This document shows, piece by piece, positions 8,682 through 17,018 of a stretch of 62,881 nucleotides of DNA; the stretch's first letter is position 1, and each line of letters opens with the position of its first letter. The translations under genes were made by a program, and so were the position numbers. The stretch is taken from positions 1 to 62,881 of the forward strand of contig NZ_JFZT01000016.1 in assembly GCF_000632495.1 (NCBI RefSeq), written 5' to 3'. This DNA is from Candidatus Acidianus copahuensis. Lineage in GTDB: Archaea > Thermoproteota > Thermoprotei_A > Sulfolobales > Sulfolobaceae. Below the pieces are notes generated by a model. That model ran no database searches and had not been told where the DNA came from. It worked only from the letters and a program-made list of their open reading frames with translations.

Positions 8682-9869
8682 ATGTTAGATGAAGTTTACT
8701 TGGTAGATTTCCTTAGAACGCCTTTTACTAAGTTTTCAAGAAAAGAACCGCAAAAGGATTTATTCTATAACCTAAGACCTGAGGAACTTGCTGGAAGAGT
8801 GATTAGGGAGTTAATAGAGAGAAATAATATAAATCCACAAGACATTGAAGAGATAGTTACTGGTTGTGCCCTTCAGGTTGGAGAACAGTGGAGTTATGGA
8901 GGAAGGCATGAGATATTTGCCGGAATGTTACCGTACACCATACCTACCATGGCTATTGACAGACAATGTGCGTCCTCTTTAACGTCAATTTCAACTGCTT
9001 CCATGGAGATTTCGACAGGAATGGCTGACATTGTAATAGCTGGTGGGATAGAGAAATTGTCTAAAGTACCTATGTATGATAATCCTAACATAGAGATTAA
9101 TGTTAATTTTCTTAAAGATCCCAAGTATTCAGATTACGACTTACAAGTGGGTTATGTTATGGGCTTAACTGCAGAAAAGTTAGCAGAGGAGGCTAAGATA
9201 AGCAGAGAGGAAATGGATAGGTTTTCCTTGAGAAGTCATCAGTTAGCTTACAGGGCATTTCAAGGTGGTTTTTTCAAAAGGGAGATAATGCCTATCCGCG
9301 TTAAGGTTGAAGATAGTGACAGAGAAATTGATCAAGATCAATCAATAAGACCTGACACTTCATTAGAGAAATTACTACAACTTCCTCCATCCTTTAAGCC
9401 TAATGGAGTTATAACAGCAGGCAACTCAGCCCCTCTTAATACAGGAGCATCATATGTTTTATTAATGTCCAAAAGAAGTATAGAGAAATATGGATTAACC
9501 CCATTAGCCAAAATCAAGAGCTTTGGTTATGCAGGTGTTCCACCAGATGTTATGGGAAAGGGTCCTATACCCGCATCAAAAAAGGCTTTAGAAAAAGCGA
9601 AATTGCAAGTAAAGGACATTGGAATATGGGAGATAAATGAGGCATTTGCCGTTGTTGTGTTAAACACTATTAAAGAATTAGGAATAGAAGAAGAAAAAGT
9701 AAACAAGAGAGGAGGAGCGATAGCTATTGGACATCCATTGGGCGCTACTGGAGCTAGATTAGTGGGGACGCTTGCAAGACAACTGAACATAGATGGAGAG
9801 GATTACGGAATTGCCACTTTATGCGTAGGAGGAGGGCAAGGAGGTAGCATCGTTATTGAAAGAGCGTGA
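8682..9869 (+). CDS. acetyl-CoA C-acetyltransferase (thiolase)
   Basis: About 395 residues with the thiolase signature set. The acylated cysteine is in AIDRQCASSL (near residue 96). NEAFAVVVLN, the histidine motif GGAIAIGHPLGATGARL and the C-terminal cysteine motif in CVGGGQGGS are also present. It catalyses thiolytic cleavage of 3-ketoacyl-CoA or condensation of two acetyl-CoA. The gene neighbours point to cleavage of acetoacetyl-CoA in the 3HP/4HB cycle and/or beta-oxidation. I prefer the ATG at 8682 (MLDEVYLVDF) over the in-frame ATG at 8673, because the family starts just before the first beta-strand and the palindrome runs to 8667. Confidence 0.92.
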   Translation: MLDEVYLVDFLRTPFTKFSRKEPQKDLFYNLRPEELAGRVIRELIERNNINPQDIEEIVTGCALQVGEQWSYGGRHEIFAGMLPYTIPTMAIDRQCASSLTSISTASMEISTGMADIVIAGGIEKLSKVPMYDNPNIEINVNFLKDPKYSDYDLQVGYVMGLTAEKLAEEAKISREEMDRFSLRSHQLAYRAFQGGFFKREIMPIRVKVEDSDREIDQDQSIRPDTSLEKLLQLPPSFKPNGVITAGNSAPLNTGASYVLLMSKRSIEKYGLTPLAKIKSFGYAGVPPDVMGKGPIPASKKALEKAKLQVKDIGIWEINEAFAVVVLNTIKELGIEEEKVNKRGGAIAIGHPLGATGARLVGTLARQLNIDGEDYGIATLCVGGGQGGSIVIERA

Positions 9870-10050
9870 ACTAATTATCAGAATTTAAAACTCAATTGAA
9901 AAAGATCTGCTGTTAAATCCTATGTGCATTTGTGTAAGACTCGAAGGACCATAAATACGTCCTAAGACATCTGAAATGAAGCAAACAATAGATAAAACAT
10001 CTTGGGAAAAAAGCTTTTTAATTCTAGATATAAGCGAACGCTGATGATCG

Positions 10051-11064
10051 TTGGACTCAAAAAGAATATGGAACCACTTTGTTGTTCCTGTTCTGGAGAA
10101 TATGATAGCCCCGTATTCGGTTTTGAGAAAAATTCTCCTTCAAATTATTCTCCTTGGAATTGCGGTTTATTTGAATGCATTAATATTTATTGTTTATCAG
10201 CATCTAGATTGGATTTCAGCTATTTATGCAGGCGTAAATGTAATTACTACTGTTGGACTTTATGCTCCAAATATCTCTCAAATGCCTTCTACAGAGAAGT
10301 TATTCCTTATTCTCACTATAATATTTGCTGTTGGACTTTATACAAGTATAATTCAAGCTATAGTCTCTACAGTAGTTAAGAGAAGCTCTTGGATTGACGC
10401 GAAAGCAAGATGGAGGGGAACTCATATGAAAGGGCATACTGTTTTAATAGGCCACGGAAACGTAATTATTAGTGCAGTTAAAAGAATGGAAAAACTTGGC
10501 GTTGATTACGTGGTTCTAACCCACTCTTCTGAACTGGCAAGTAAAATATCGGGGGATAAGGTGGTTTTAGGCGATCCTAAGGATGATAAGAACTTGCTTA
10601 GTGCTGGCATAAAAGAGGCTAAAAACGCAATAATATCAATGGGAGATGATATGGAGACATTAGTTATTACTTTAAAAGTACAAAAGCTGAACCCACCACT
10701 TCAGGTTATATCAGTTATCAAAGACCCAAGTTTGACGGATGTATTTAAGACAGGTGGAGCGGATCTAGTTATACCTTATGACGAAATTGTAGGGAGGATT
10801 ACAGCAGCGGCTGCTGTATCCAATAACGTTGCTGGAATAGTTTTCCCAGATAGAAGTGAAGAAAATTTTGTTCTGGGAATATTTCAAGTCAGGAAAAAAG
10901 CTAAGATCAACGAACTTCCAAAGGACATTGTCCCTCTCATTATTATTAGAGGAAACCAGCTAGATCCTTACTTTTCTAGGGATGCAGAACTTAAGGAGGG
11001 AGAACAGTTAGTAGTTCTTGGAAATCCAAATCTGTTTAAGAAAATAAGGGAATTACTTGAATAA
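10051..11064 (+). CDS. two-TM potassium channel-like protein with RCK (TrkA-N/TrkA-C) domain
   Basis: 337 residues. Helix at about 27-50, pore loop with ITTVGLYAPN at about 65-74, helix at about 83-108, then a cytosolic Rossmann domain starting VLIGHGN at residue 131. A TrkA-C-like end (LKEGEQLVVLGNP) follows. The plan is that of MthK-type ligand-gated K+ channels. The canonical filter TVGYGD reads TVGLYA here, so ion selectivity may differ. The Rossmann glycine motif is also degenerate (GHGN). The start is a TTG at 10051, just after an in-frame stop; the next in-frame ATG (10102) would cut into the region before TM1. Stand-alone gene. Confidence 0.82.
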   Translation: MDSKRIWNHFVVPVLENMIAPYSVLRKILLQIILLGIAVYLNALIFIVYQHLDWISAIYAGVNVITTVGLYAPNISQMPSTEKLFLILTIIFAVGLYTSIIQAIVSTVVKRSSWIDAKARWRGTHMKGHTVLIGHGNVIISAVKRMEKLGVDYVVLTHSSELASKISGDKVVLGDPKDDKNLLSAGIKEAKNAIISMGDDMETLVITLKVQKLNPPLQVISVIKDPSLTDVFKTGGADLVIPYDEIVGRITAAAAVSNNVAGIVFPDRSEENFVLGIFQVRKKAKINELPKDIVPLIIIRGNQLDPYFSRDAELKEGEQLVVLGNPNLFKKIRELLE

Positions 11065-11161
11065 ATATCTTTATTCAGGAAAAATTTTTTATAAATATTT
11101 AACTAAAAGTAAAATGGAGAGAGGAAAGACTAGGGATTTGATGAAACTTTCTTTACTGCGA

Positions 11162-11499
11162 GGGTTTGGGCTTTACGGACATTTATTGTCATGTCCATAA
11201 AACCCTTGGGCTTCACCACGTTCTGAGCCGAAGCTGATCATCGCGATCCGCCCCATTAGCGGGTTAACCCCACCCACACTCCTGAAGATCTTGTCAAAGA
11301 CCTTAGGTGTGGGGAAACCCGCACATGCTTAGTTCCTCCCCATCCTTTACTCTTTTACAGTCCCTCCTTCGGGTCTACATACCCACATTTGAGACAGAAT
11401 AATATTGTTTTTAGAATATATAAGTATTTTGGTTGGAAGTGAAAAATCATGAAATGCATAAAAATGTCACGGTTTAAGCGAAACTGCTGACAACGGCAA
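11162..11499 (-). repeat. 335-bp dispersed repeat, copy B1 (tnpB 3'-end relic)
   Basis: Matches 52086-52420 as an inverted copy over its whole length, with high identity by eye. Read on the minus strand it contains broken coding stretches: CLKCGYVDPKEG (zinc-ribbon-like) and, after stops and shifts, NVVKPKGFMDM...NVRKAQT. This suggests the 3' end of a tnpB-like gene of another IS200/IS605 lineage. No continuous ORF survives. A weaker copy lies at 26849-26980, and the terminal 30-40 bases recur alone at 27361, 30870 and 53907. Confidence 0.7.
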
Positions 11500-11514
11500 T
11501 AGGAGAGAGGATTA

Positions 11515-11740
11515 TAAAATTTGGGAATAGATTTATTCCCTTCATTAACGTTATCAAATATGCTGAATATGCTTCAACTCTCAATGTGCCAAACAACATT
11601 TTAAAAGTCATTTGTTAATTTTCTTTTTAAAATATTATCATTTTTCCAATGGTATAACGTGTTTGCTGTCTAGGATCCTTGCCTTTGTTGCTTATTAACT
11701 TTAAACAATTGGCATTGCTCTATACAATCCATTGCTTGTA
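11515..11740 (-). repeat. inverted repeat copy C1 (transposase relic)
   Basis: The minus strand of this stretch matches 15515-15710 on the plus strand. Shared segments include one around the BamHI-like GGATCC at 11672 and the run encoding VEAYS here and VEVYSDIF in the other copy. No intact frame remains. The pair encloses about 3.8 kb holding a DsrE-like gene, an MFS gene and the MupG-like gene. Confidence 0.65.
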
Positions 11741-11746
11741 AGTGTG

Positions 11747-11929
11747 TTAAAATTCCCTTTCTATTTCCCTTTCGGCTAAGTAGTTGTACTTTTCTGATGA
11801 ATAGTTATTAATTAGCAGGGCTATAATCCCTTTTACTTCTTTCTTTGAGACATTCATATTAACGTTAACGTAAAGGACATAAATACATTCCTCTATGTTA
11901 CCTTCAAAGCCTCCTCTTTTTGAACTCAA
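11747..11929 (-). CDS. small ORF of uncertain status (60 aa)
   Basis: A 60-residue frame from a TTG start, rich in Glu/Lys/Asn, lying directly upstream (in its own sense) of transposase relic C1. It may be the N-terminal scrap of the same decayed transposase or a chance frame. No family is recognised and no clear promoter or ribosome binding site is seen. Confidence 0.2.
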   Translation of the reverse strand: MSSKRGGFEGNIEECIYVLYVNVNMNVSKKEVKGIIALLINNYSSEKYNYLAEREIEREF

Positions 11930-12047
11930 GTTTTCTGGATTTTTATGAGAGAAATATCAAAGTTAAAAGAGTTTATTATTTTTATTCAATTTTATGATTG
12001 AAAATTTTATAAACTATACTTAAAAGTTAGAAGCCTAATCAATATTT

Positions 12048-12410
12048 ATGAACGATAAAGTCCTTTTCGTATTCCTAACAGGAAGAGAGAACATGGCTAA
12101 GATGTTAGCTAATATTGGAATGGGAATGAAAATGAAAGAGGCAGATCCTAATATAACGATTGAAATGATATTCCTTACTCCAGCTGTCGAAGCGTTAAAT
12201 AAAAAACAAATGATCTTTTCTCCAATACTTGAGGCAATAAGGAACGCAAAGAAGCATAATATTAAGATTGTTGCATGTGAGGTTGCAATGAAAAATGTAG
12301 GATTAGATAAAGAGAATATAGAGGATGGAATGATAGATGAATTTGCTCCAGTAGGTGGAATATATGTATTAAATAAGATAAAAGAAGGATATGAAATATT
12401 AACAATATAA
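12048..12410 (+). CDS. DsrE-like family protein
   Basis: 120 residues beginning VLFVFLTGRENMAKMLANIG, with the strand-helix-strand rhythm of the DsrE fold and a single cysteine in KIVACEVAMKNVG, at the usual active cysteine position of the DsrE/TusD group. A TTTATAAAC-like TATA element lies about 40 bases upstream and the leader is short. It is convergent with the MFS gene, with only three bases between the stops. Probably a small sulfur-trafficking or thiol protein; partners are not encoded next to it. Confidence 0.7.
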   Translation: MNDKVLFVFLTGRENMAKMLANIGMGMKMKEADPNITIEMIFLTPAVEALNKKQMIFSPILEAIRNAKKHNIKIVACEVAMKNVGLDKENIEDGMIDEFAPVGGIYVLNKIKEGYEILTI

Positions 12411-12413
12411 ATA

Positions 12414-13634
12414 TTATTTTTCTATTTCTTGAATATCAATATTTGTTGTATTTGGAATCCTTAAAATCAAGACAGAACTAACGTCTATTCCTATAAATGC
12501 AATTAATACTATCATTGAAAATAGAAGTCCTAAAGATGACGATAGGGAAAAGAAGATTATTGGGGCTATTGCGCTTACAATGCTAGAGATACCAGTAACG
12601 ATACCAACAACCTTTCCTCTTATGGATGCAGGGAATACTTCCGTCGAAGCCAAGCCAGCGGCGAAGAGACCTAAGGGAGATAAAAAAGAAATTGCTGCAA
12701 AGACCAGTATAATTCCTAACGGGGACTTAAGATAAATAGGGAGAATCATTATTCCAAAAGAGATCAACATATACGTCCTCCCTATAATCATGGAACTCTT
12801 CCTTGGAAGTCTATCAATTAACCCTAAAACCAAAGTAAATCCCCCTATGATAGAAGATAAAGTCGCTCCAAGTATAGCGTCGTCAGTAAAGCTAACTGCA
12901 CCAGAACTAGAAAATCCTAAATAGGGTGCGATAAAGTCGGGAATTAAAATAAAGGGAAATACGTAAGCTACTATACTGTCAATTGATGATATGACTGTAA
13001 AGAGAATAATATTTCTTTTTTGTAATGAAGTAAATTTCCTCTTAATAACTCCAAATTCTTTCCAAACTTGACTTTCCTTAAGAGTAAACCTAATAAAAAC
13101 AAAAGGAATTACTAGAAAAAGAGCGAAAAGGTATGAGTACCTCCAGACTTCAGAGGGGGGTAAAAAAGAAAGGAGGTAAAGTCCAATAATAGACGCCAAC
13201 ATGTCACCCAAAAACCATACAGTCGAAACTATCACAAAGGCCTTTCCCCTCCAATTTTTTCCTATCATTTCCACAATAGTTGGAGATGCTGCTGTGCTAT
13301 CACCACCTATCGCTAAACCCTGAATCCCTTGAAGAATGAGAAATTCGAACGCATTGCTTGAAATTGCAATCAATGAAGAGGCTAATACAAAAACTATAAG
13401 TCCAATTTCTAACGTTCTCTTCCGTCCGAAAGAATCTACAAGAATTCCAAAGAGAAAACTTCCTATTACGCTACCTGCTAAATACGCTGAAATTACAAGA
13501 GGTGCCATAGAAGGAGAGTTAAAAGTACTAGCTATTATCTGATTTAAACTACCTGAGACTGTTAACTCAAAGCCTCCTAAAAAGAAAGCTATTAATAAGG
13601 AGATTAGAAGTTTATTTTCTCCCTTATTTTGCAT
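12414..13634 (-). CDS. major facilitator superfamily transporter
   Basis: 406 residues with about twelve hydrophobic helices. MFS motif A appears after TM2 as GILVDSFGRKRTLE. The sugar/metabolite-transporter-like segment GLAIGGDSTAASPTIVE falls around TM4, and a second motif-A-like loop (LIDRLPRKSS) begins the C-terminal half. Proton-coupled uptake or efflux in the cytoplasmic membrane is likely. The substrate is not predictable; in Sulfolobales this branch includes organic-acid and sugar carriers. The gene lies within the block bounded by the inverted transposase relics C1 and C2, so it may have arrived with it (inference). Confidence 0.85.
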   Translation of the reverse strand: MQNKGENKLLISLLIAFFLGGFELTVSGSLNQIIASTFNSPSMAPLVISAYLAGSVIGSFLFGILVDSFGRKRTLEIGLIVFVLASSLIAISSNAFEFLILQGIQGLAIGGDSTAASPTIVEMIGKNWRGKAFVIVSTVWFLGDMLASIIGLYLLSFLPPSEVWRYSYLFALFLVIPFVFIRFTLKESQVWKEFGVIKRKFTSLQKRNIILFTVISSIDSIVAYVFPFILIPDFIAPYLGFSSSGAVSFTDDAILGATLSSIIGGFTLVLGLIDRLPRKSSMIIGRTYMLISFGIMILPIYLKSPLGIILVFAAISFLSPLGLFAAGLASTEVFPASIRGKVVGIVTGISSIVSAIAPIIFFSLSSSLGLLFSMIVLIAFIGIDVSSVLILRIPNTTNIDIQEIEK

Positions 13635-14320
13635 AAATCTTTGATCAAATATATTATAAAAAATTTAACCATCTTTGCCTTAATGTTTTTAAGATACATA
13701 AGAGATAAAAGTCGTTGAATATCAAAGCAAGGATATATCGTAATTTAGCTACACATTTGGAACCTCTGTCCTACTAACCCAAAATTAACCTAGTGATTTA
13801 GGGATCTTCGCAGGAACAGATTATCCTTAGAGGACTTTAGATTGTTCGTATTTTAGCCCTCTAAGTTTCTTACCTACACATCCAAAATATCACAACTACC
13901 TCTAGTGTGGTCAAGGTATTGGGACTAATTGCATATCCCTTTAGACGCAAATCATACCATGCCTTTGTGTGCATCAACGCAGGTTCATCATAAAATGATA
14001 ATCGCTTTAAAGTCTTCTGTTATCATAAACCTGAAACTGTTTCATGATTCCTCTGAAACCTCTGTCTCTTCTAGAGATGATAACTAAAGGATATTCCACG
14101 AGCTTTACAAGCATAATAACCAGCGGTTAGAACGTCTTCACTTCGAGAAATTTTAACTAGACTTTCCAAGTTAGTATCGTCTTATCGTGAAGCAATACCA
14201 AGGTATCGTCGGACGTATTAAATTACGTTAAGATGACAAAAAGTATTCATATATAAAATTCAAACCCTTCTCTCCCCCTCTATAGAATACTCGCTTGTCT
14301 TATCTAATACTCTTGGTATA
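13635..14320 (-). other. 686-bp gap with a decayed, possibly transposase-derived sequence
   Basis: No open frame of useful length. On the minus strand, scattered peptides separated by stops and frameshifts can be read, such as PLVIISRRDRGFRGIM. Their density suggests a former gene, perhaps a transposase, now beyond recognition. I see no hairpin of the IS605 type here. Confidence that it was a transposase is low; that it is currently non-coding is fairly clear. Confidence 0.3.
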
Positions 14321-15367
14321 CTAAGGTTTAATAGGGGAATGAGCCTCGAAGACCACCTTAGAGGAGAGTTCGATAAGCCGAAGGTCCTCTTCCCCTATTT
14401 CCCCTATAACGTTAAATGCCGGATCGGGTGGTGCATCCCTTTTCATTATCCATACTTCTGTAAATTCCCTCTTTTCATTGACTAGACAAACTGTTCCTCT
14501 TCTCCTCATTACCGTATTCTTGGGAGGAACGTATAGTGGGAGAGGGTTAAAGCCAACAATGGCATATTCCTTATCCTTGTCTAGGACAAATAGCCTTCCG
14601 AATATATCCCCTATTATACCTGGATAAGGCCTTAGTCTGACGGTAATCCAGTCTTCTCTCCTAGATCTTGAGACCTCCGCAAGATCCTTCCACGTGGGGA
14701 AAGGATCGCCTATCAATACCCTGCTTACACCGAGTGAGAAGAGAACTTGTGACGCTATCTTGGGAGGTAATTCCCTTAGAGCCTCAGCTGTAGTTCTAAG
14801 CTTAAAATCGGAAGTAGGAATAAAACCACCTACTCTTATACCCATTCCCTCCAGTATTGAGCTCCTCCTTTTTACGGCTTCAAGGGATAGACCTGTGAAC
14901 GGTACTGGATAGTAATTATGGGATGCCCTTATCTTTTCCGTCGTAATTATTTCCGTTAATTTTCTCGCTTCTTCCTCAGTTACAGTTGAGGCATTTAGTT
15001 CAACGTACATCCCTTGAGAGATTATGGGATTAACTGCGTCTATGGCAAAACCATAGTCCAACTTCACTCCGGTTATTCCCATATCTCTAAGTTTCCAGAT
15101 CTCTTGAATACCTATGCCGAGCTGTGAGAGTATAGACGGACTTATATCCGAGAAAACATAGTATCCCATGAGTTGGGCTCTCTTCATAATATCCTTACCC
15201 AGTTTTATTGCTTCCGTAACTGGCGTTCTCCAGTGAGTTCCAGGGCCAAGACCAACAAAGATCTCTGTAAATCCCATGTCCCACGCCGATTTTATTGTGC
15301 TTTCAAAACCTCCCAATCTTTCCCTCCAACCGGGGAAAAACGTAATTCCTACAGTTCTCATGAACAT
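14321..15367 (-). CDS. MupG/DUF871-like TIM-barrel protein
   Basis: 348 residues. The opening RTVGITFFPGW, the strand ending GVKLDYGF, the motif HNYYPVPFTGLSLEA and the late VLIGDPFPT follow the layout of the MupG/DUF871 family: an N-terminal TIM barrel plus a small C-terminal beta domain. The bacterial member characterised is a 6-phospho-N-acetylmuramidase used in peptidoglycan recovery. Crenarchaea have no peptidoglycan, so the substrate must differ; a phosphorylated glycoside or lactyl-ether sugar is conceivable (inference). The gene stands next to glycosyltransferases. Start could also be the methionine two codons later. Confidence 0.7.
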   Translation of the reverse strand: MFMRTVGITFFPGWRERLGGFESTIKSAWDMGFTEIFVGLGPGTHWRTPVTEAIKLGKDIMKRAQLMGYYVFSDISPSILSQLGIGIQEIWKLRDMGITGVKLDYGFAIDAVNPIISQGMYVELNASTVTEEEARKLTEIITTEKIRASHNYYPVPFTGLSLEAVKRRSSILEGMGIRVGGFIPTSDFKLRTTAEALRELPPKIASQVLFSLGVSRVLIGDPFPTWKDLAEVSRSRREDWITVRLRPYPGIIGDIFGRLFVLDKDKEYAIVGFNPLPLYVPPKNTVMRRRGTVCLVNEKREFTEVWIMKRDAPPDPAFNVIGEIGEEDLRLIELSSKVVFEAHSPIKP

Positions 15368-15489
15368 AGTTTTACGATTACATGTAAAAGCTTAACTCAT
15401 GATAATAGAGGGAAAAAGTCGAAAAATGGAAGTTCAAAAAAAAGTAATATAATACATCACTAAACCTTAATACAATAAACGTTGGTCAA

Positions 15490-15850
15490 GGAGTTAGGAT
15501 AAATTTAACATGCCCACAAACAAGGGATTGCAAAATGCAATACCAATTGCTTAAAGTTAATAAGCAACAAAGGCAAGGATCCTAGACAGCAAACATGTTA
15601 TACCATTGGAAAAATTGATATTAAAAAAGACTTTTAAAAACATAACTTAACATCGAGAGTTGAAGTCTACTCAGACATATTCAATGACGTTAAGGAGTGG
15701 AAGGTTGGGAAGTAAAGTTGATAAAGATAGGTTTCTCCTTAAGCGGATTTCTACCAATACCCAACCATCAGAGAATCAGTAACACTCCTTCTTGGTAAAA
15801 TGGTAAACTATCTCAAAGGAAACCTTCATGATGAGAGTGTTAAGCTTTAA
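15490..15850 (+). pseudogene. transposase relic (copy C2)
   Basis: Broken frames on the plus strand give TRDCKMQYQLLKVNKQQRQG, VEVYSDIFNDVKEWKVGK and a C-terminal piece PTIRESVTLLLGKMVNY followed by LKGNLHDESVKL and a stop. These look like parts of one DDE-type transposase interrupted by stops and shifts. The first 200 bases match relic C1 at 11515-11740 in inverted orientation. The family name is uncertain. Confidence 0.5.
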
Positions 15851-15873
15851 TTGAACGCAAGCAGTTGTTAGTC

Positions 15874-16848
15874 TTATTCTCTAACCTTTAACTTCCAATA
15901 AATCCTCCAGAGATATAACCTCACGAACTTGGGAAACATGTTAGTTAGGAGGAAAATTTTCCATGGATCTCCGTACCCCCTGAAATACTTGTTAAAGACT
16001 AGACCCAGGCATTCTGATAGTCTCGTCTCTCCAAATCCCATGGATCTTCTTAGGCATTTAGTTGCCTCCAAATAAAAAGATGCATAGTCCTCCGCCCAAT
16101 TACCCTTTAGCATATCCTGAAATATATGCCAATTGTTCTCCATCAAAAGTAGATACTCACCCCTTTCCGTCAAAAAGGACTGAAAATCTCTAGCTAGGGT
16201 TATGGACGAATTTAGCGCATGAATTCTATAAGCTGTTAATTCCCTTAAATCTATAGCGAGGGGTTTCTCAGACCTCAAGGCAGAGTAAAGGAAAAATCCA
16301 TCAATGTTCCTGGTCACCTTTCTAAGGTATTCTGAAGCTTCGAGAAGTACATTAGTTGAAACTGCTATGGAACTGCTATTCACAGCGATTGGATGAAGGC
16401 TACCCAATTTCCTTAAGGCCTCCTTTTTGCTCATGATTAGGACTTCCTCTCTACCTGAAATCCTACTTAGTCTCCTATTGTTTGGCCTTTTTATTTCATT
16501 ACCGTTTTGATCAATCAATTTGAACTCGTTATGGTAAAAGTCGACTCCACGTGCAAATGCATCCCTTACTGCTTTTAGCTTGCCTGGAAGAAACATGTCA
16601 TCGTCGTCTAGGAATACGACAATCTCCCCTTCGACCTTTAGTAATCCCATGTACACACGTAATCCTTGCTCCTTTCTTTCGCATCTTATCGATTTAATTC
16701 CCTTTTCCATCAAGTAATCATCTAACTCTGGAAAGTCCTTTACAACAATTATCTCTGAATCGTCATCTCCCTGGGAGAGCACAGAGTCTACCGCTTGTTT
16801 CAAATACTCCTTACGCTTGTAGGCAGTTACCAAGACCGAAATAAGCAT
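15874..16848 (-). CDS. glycosyltransferase family 2
   Basis: 324 residues. The GT-A domain begins ISVLVTAYKRKEYLKQAVDS. The metal-binding acidic motif is VVFLDDDDMFLPGKL at about residues 75-88, longer in acidic residues than the usual DxD. A C-terminal helical half follows and no membrane segment is obvious, so the enzyme is probably cytosolic or peripheral. It transfers a sugar from a nucleotide donor to a glycan or lipid-linked acceptor. It is a clear paralogue of the broken gene at 18106-19101. It belongs to a group of four glycosyltransferases that would build a surface glycan or exopolysaccharide. Confidence 0.88.
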   Translation of the reverse strand: MLISVLVTAYKRKEYLKQAVDSVLSQGDDDSEIIVVKDFPELDDYLMEKGIKSIRCERKEQGLRVYMGLLKVEGEIVVFLDDDDMFLPGKLKAVRDAFARGVDFYHNEFKLIDQNGNEIKRPNNRRLSRISGREEVLIMSKKEALRKLGSLHPIAVNSSSIAVSTNVLLEASEYLRKVTRNIDGFFLYSALRSEKPLAIDLRELTAYRIHALNSSITLARDFQSFLTERGEYLLLMENNWHIFQDMLKGNWAEDYASFYLEATKCLRRSMGFGETRLSECLGLVFNKYFRGYGDPWKIFLLTNMFPKFVRLYLWRIYWKLKVRE

Positions 16849-16977
16849 CTGTTAAGACTTTGATAATTCGATTTAAATTATTATCTACCATTCCATTCAG
16901 ATCCTACATAAATCTTTAAATTACTTCTAAATTAGTAAATTTACGTCATTATCAATGCCTTAATCTTAGGATAACTT

Positions 16978-17018
16978 ACAACTGAAAGCCTCGTCCTTTA
17001 GGGTGGGGAAGAGGTCAG
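16978..17018 (+). repeat. IS605-type hairpin end A1 (solo)
   Basis: Consensus ACAACTGAAAGCC start, then CCTCGTCC-TTTA-GGGTGGGG as an 8-bp stem kept through G-T pairs, then GAGGTCAG. Same family as the ends flanking tnpB at 58832 and 61410. No transposon gene accompanies it. Its last bases contain the stop codon of the overlapping glycosyltransferase. Confidence 0.75.

Noticed and set aside
10002..10379. 125-codon frame on the + strand with many cysteines
   Set aside because: It is an out-of-frame shadow of the K+ channel-like gene, which has clear helices and a Rossmann domain in its own frame.
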